The notes under the pieces were generated by a model that was not told the origin of the DNA, made no database searches, and saw nothing but the letters and a program-made list of their open reading frames with translations. From NCBI GenBank assembly GCA_020444245.1, contig JAHLLI010000017.1, positions 1 to 64,000 of the forward strand: DNA of 64,000 bases. The letters are read 5' to 3'. Source of the DNA: Actinomycetales bacterium. Its GTDB lineage: Bacteria; Actinomycetota; Actinomycetes; Actinomycetales; Cellulomonadaceae. A program made the translations under genes and the position numbers. Positions 60,363 to 64,000 of this stretch are shown here, piece after piece (the first letter of the stretch is position 1; each line of letters starts with the position of its first letter).

Positions 60363-60860
60363 TCACGGGCAGGTGCACACCGCCGGGGTCCACTCCGGCT
60401 CGACGAGCGCGAGGGCCTCGTCACCGAGCGGCGTCACGCCCGGGCCCACCGCGAGCGCGTGGGCGGCCAGCACGTGCAGGCACTTGACCCGGGTCGGCAT
60501 GCCGCCCGCCGAGACGCCGTCGATCTCGGGCACCTCACCCAGCTCCGCGCGCCGGGCGAGGTAGTCCTCGTGGGCCCGGCGGTGCCCGGCGGCCAGCTCG
60601 GGGTCCGACGCGAGGCGGTCGTTCATCTCGCGCATCACCCCGGCCGCCTCGAGCCGGGACAGCGCCGCGACCGCGACCGGGTGGGTGAGGTAGTACATCG
60701 TCGGGAACGGCGAGCCGTCCTCCAGCCGCGGGGCCGTGCGCACCACGGTCGGTCGCCCGCACACGCAGCGCGCGGCGACGTCCACCACGCCGCGTGGCAC
60801 GCGGCCGAGCTGGGCCGCGAGCGTGGCGAGGTCCGCCTCGGTCGCAGGGGTCGGGCTCAT
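60363..60860 (-). CDS. DUF501 domain protein
   Basis: This 165-residue soluble protein has conserved cysteines in RCVCGRP and CTCP at the C-terminus, and PTRVKCLHVLAAHALA in between. It is typical of actinobacteria between ftsB and ppx, as here. The ATG 60860 overlaps the ftsB stop (ATGA). The function is unknown. The Cys pattern could bind a metal. Confidence 0.88.
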   Translation of the reverse strand: MSPTPATEADLATLAAQLGRVPRGVVDVAARCVCGRPTVVRTAPRLEDGSPFPTMYYLTHPVAVAALSRLEAAGVMREMNDRLASDPELAAGHRRAHEDYLARRAELGEVPEIDGVSAGGMPTRVKCLHVLAAHALAVGPGVTPLGDEALALVEPEWTPAVCTCP

Positions 60861-61522
60861 GGCGACGGCGCCGTCGTCGGGTCCCCAGGGCCGTCGGTCG
60901 CGCCGTCCCCGGCCACACCCGGGCCGTCGGTCGCGGTCCCGGTCCCCTGCGGCACCGGCGCCTCGCCGGCGAGCTGCACCGAGCCCCAGATCGTCGTGTA
61001 CCACGGGGCGACCGTTCCGCCCGCGGGCAGCGCCAGCCCGGACTCCGAGTCCGGGTTCGCGGAGGACACGTGGCTCTCCTCGGTCACCGATCCGGGGTCG
61101 ATGACCCGGTAGGCGGTCTCCCCCGGCATCACGTAGGACAGCCGCTCACGTGCCTGGGCGATCACGTACGCGTCGGTGTCCCAGCGGGCCAGCTGGGACT
61201 TCAGGTCGGCCTCGCGGGCCTCAGACGCCGCGACCTCGGCCGCGAGCGAGTCGAGCTGCGACCGCTGGGCGAGGTAGGCGCGGACCGTGGGGAACACCAT
61301 CGCGAAACCGATGAGCACCACCACGCCGAGCAGCAGCGCGCGCACCGAGAGCAGCCGGGCCAGGTCCCCGGCCCGGGAGGGCTCGCGCGTCGCCGTGGTC
61401 CGCCTCGGACGGGTCGTCGGCCGCGAGCCGGCCGAGCGTGTGTCGCGCGGGGCACTGCGGCGCGGTGGTGCCGGTGCGCTCGCCGCCCCGCGGGCGCGCG
61501 GGGTCGGCGGCCGTCGGGTCAT
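60857..61522 (-). CDS. Septum formation initiator FtsB/DivIC-like
   Basis: This 221-residue bitopic protein has a Pro/Arg/Thr-rich cytosolic N-terminus (~50 residues), one helix (about 50-70, LLLGVVVLIGFAMVFPTV) and an extracellular coiled coil (YLAQRSQLDSLAAEVAASEA) followed by a Gly/Pro/Thr-rich tail. The coiled coil and YVIAQARERLSYVMPGE motif are the FtsB/DivIC signature. It acts at the divisome. ATG 61522. Confidence 0.88.
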   Translation of the reverse strand: MTRRPPTPRARGAASAPAPPRRSAPRDTRSAGSRPTTRPRRTTATREPSRAGDLARLLSVRALLLGVVVLIGFAMVFPTVRAYLAQRSQLDSLAAEVAASEAREADLKSQLARWDTDAYVIAQARERLSYVMPGETAYRVIDPGSVTEESHVSSANPDSESGLALPAGGTVAPWYTTIWGSVQLAGEAPVPQGTGTATDGPGVAGDGATDGPGDPTTAPSP

Positions 61523-61668
61523 GGACCGATGGTGACACGGCCGGGACCCCGCCCCGACGCGGGCTCGCCGGGCGCGGAGCACCTCGACCGCGCTGCGCGG
61601 GCCGCGGTGCTGCTGTGACGGGCGTGACGGGTGTGACGAACGAGGTGCCGGGAGGCGCTTGGTCATAC

Positions 61669-61681
61669 CTTGCCAGGCAAG
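61669..61681. promoter_or_regulatory. Predicted PadR operator
   Basis: CTTGCCAGGCAAG, a palindrome with 6-bp arms about one central base. It ends just before the TATCAT -10 of the padR gene at 61682-61687, a classic PadR-type site and position for autorepression. Confidence 0.6.
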
Positions 61682-61687
61682 TATCAT
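61682..61687 (+). promoter_or_regulatory. -10 box, leaderless-type, for padR
   Basis: TATCAT, 7 nt before ATG 61695. Confidence 0.5.
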
Positions 61688-61694
61688 GCGACGC

Positions 61695-62051
61695 ATGGAA
61701 CCGGACGTCGCAATGGTCGAGCGCACCGAGCTGCTCACCCACCTGCGTCGCGGGACCCTCGAGTACTGCCTGCTCGCCACGCTGCGCGAGGCGCCCTCCT
61801 ACGGCCAGGAGCTGGCGCGCTCCCTGGGCGGCGCGGGGACGCTGATCGACTCCGAAGGCACGCTCTACCCGCTGCTCGCCCGCCTGCGCCGCCGCGGCTG
61901 GGTGGAGACCGTCTGGCGCGACTCCCCGCACGGCCCCCCGCGCCGCTACTACTCGCTCACCCCCGACGGGCGCCGCGCCGTCGAGACGTTCACCGAGGTC
62001 TGGGCCCCGTTCGCCGCGGCCGTGACCCGATGCCTGGAAGGAGAGCTCTGA
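61695..62051 (+). CDS. PadR-family transcriptional regulator
   Basis: This 118-residue regulator has the PadR winged helix: TLEYCLLATLREAPSYGQEL, then LIDSEGTLYPLLARLRRRGW and a wing (RRYYSLTPDGRRAV). ATG 61695 stands 7 nt after TATCAT, and the operator overlaps the promoter. Its TGA overlaps the ATG of the membrane partner (TGATG). It lies on the plus strand between the minus-strand ftsB and eno genes. Confidence 0.9.
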   Translation: MEPDVAMVERTELLTHLRRGTLEYCLLATLREAPSYGQELARSLGGAGTLIDSEGTLYPLLARLRRRGWVETVWRDSPHGPPRRYYSLTPDGRRAVETFTEVWAPFAAAVTRCLEGEL

Positions 62052-62614
62052 TGAGCCGGATCGACGGAGGCACCGACCTCCTGGAGAGCTACGTCGCCGA
62101 CCTCGAGCGACAGCTCGCCGACGCCGACCCCGCCGAGCGCGCGGACATCGTCGCGTCGGTGCGTGAGCACGTCGCCGCGGACCTCGCGGCTCTCGGCCGC
62201 CCGGCCACACCGGCCGACGTCGAGGCCTCGCTGGCCGCGCTCGGGTCGGTGGACGCCGTCGCCGCCGCGTGGACGCCGGAAGAGGGCAGCGCTGCGGCCG
62301 CCGAACCTGCCCGCTCCGGTCGTACGGGTCTCGCAGTGGCCGCCGGCGTGCTCGCCGGACTCAGCGTGCTCCTGATCTGGCTGCCACCGGTGGCCGGATC
62401 GCTCGGCGTGATCGCCCTCGTGCTCGGCATCATTGCGCTGCGCCGCAGGGACGAACCCAGGTGGGCCGCGCTCACGGCCGTCGTCGTCGGTGCGACGACT
62501 GTCGTGCTGGGCCTGGTCGTGATCCTCGGGGCGCTCGCCGTGTTCACCGCGCACACCGAGTCTGGCCAGTCCTCCGACGTGGTCTCCGTCCCGGCCGTCT
62601 CCCCCGCCCCGTAG
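62051..62614 (+). CDS. Membrane protein with HAAS-like N-terminal domain, partner of PadR
   Basis: This 187-residue protein has an N-terminal HAAS-like region (LLESYVADLERQLADADPAE, then ADIVASVREHVAADLAALG) and a short charged linker. Three hydrophobic helices follow (about 95-118, 121-136, 143-168). It is translationally coupled to the preceding padR gene. Its partner role is inferred from the same arrangement at 57.1-58.7 kb. Confidence 0.78.
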   Translation: MSRIDGGTDLLESYVADLERQLADADPAERADIVASVREHVAADLAALGRPATPADVEASLAALGSVDAVAAAWTPEEGSAAAAEPARSGRTGLAVAAGVLAGLSVLLIWLPPVAGSLGVIALVLGIIALRRRDEPRWAALTAVVVGATTVVLGLVVILGALAVFTAHTESGQSSDVVSVPAVSPAP

Positions 62615-62622
62615 GCGAACGC

Positions 62623-62658
62623 ACGAGGGGCCCGGTCCACCAGGACCGGGCCCCTCGT
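62623..62658. terminator. Strong bidirectional terminator hairpin
   Basis: Perfect 16-bp arms beginning ACGAGGGGCCCGGTCC with a 4-nt loop, between the convergent membrane-partner gene and eno. Confidence 0.8.
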
Positions 62659-62676
62659 CGCGTCAGCGCGAGACGG

Positions 62677-63999
<1,323 letters not shown>

Positions 64000-64000
64000 T

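Overview
The window is 64 kb of very GC-rich, gene-dense chromosomal DNA from a high-GC Gram-positive bacterium. The evidence is the codon bias, many GTG starts, two mycothiol genes (mshB and mca), an RmuC/IspH/Xse cluster, DUF4307 next to greA, and the eno-ftsB-DUF501-ppx order. Gene content and style point to Micrococcales, plausibly a Cellulomonas relative; that last step is inference. No phage, insertion sequence, CRISPR or rRNA was seen.

Layout. 0-4 kb (minus): a truncated acidic repeat protein, a small membrane protein, mshB and typA. 4-11 kb (minus): an oligopeptide-type ABC importer (lipoprotein, two permeases, fused double ATPase), interrupted by a plus-strand PH-domain-like gene. 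11-19 kb: an MFS transporter, an uncharacterised small gene under a perfect LexA-type box, ychF, an ABC exporter pair, rmuC and ispH. 19-27.5 kb (mostly plus): xseA-xseB, a PfkB kinase, a secreted GH15-like hydrolase (minus), DUF1761-like, an M23 peptidase, beta-carbonic anhydrase, fumC and a NYN-domain protein. 27.5-36.8 kb: a TetR/ABC-2 divergent pair, phoH2 with a candidate upstream mini-ORF, a cis-prenyltransferase, a GH63-SDR-aquaporin operon and a PAQR/HlyIII protein behind a double operator. 36.9-45.4 kb: a soluble chemoreceptor, a nitrilase, mca, DUF4307, greA, small genes, ilvA, an AI-2E family protein and msrA. 45.6-49.8 kb: an ABC exporter plus two-component system, then an FKBP. 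50-54.6 kb: a hydrolase/TetR operon, a BI-1 protein, CYTH-CHAD and DUF427. 54.6-64 kb: an unusual tRNA with UAA anticodon, NDH-2, a uracil-DNA glycosylase, two PadR plus membrane-partner modules, Nudix, ppx, DUF501, ftsB and eno.

Functional themes are mycothiol metabolism (mshB, mca), DNA repair (rmuC, xseAB, UDG, the LexA-box gene), polyphosphate/phosphate chemistry (CHAD, Ppx), and many small regulator-plus-target cassettes with readable operators. At least 13 genes have a TANNNT-like -10 box 6-8 nt before the start codon and no Shine-Dalgarno, so leaderless transcription appears common. The items most worth a second look are the LexA-box gene at 12.8 kb, the short-variable-arm tRNA with UAA anticodon, a 45-bp intergenic hairpin present twice, and the phoH2 upstream mini-ORF.
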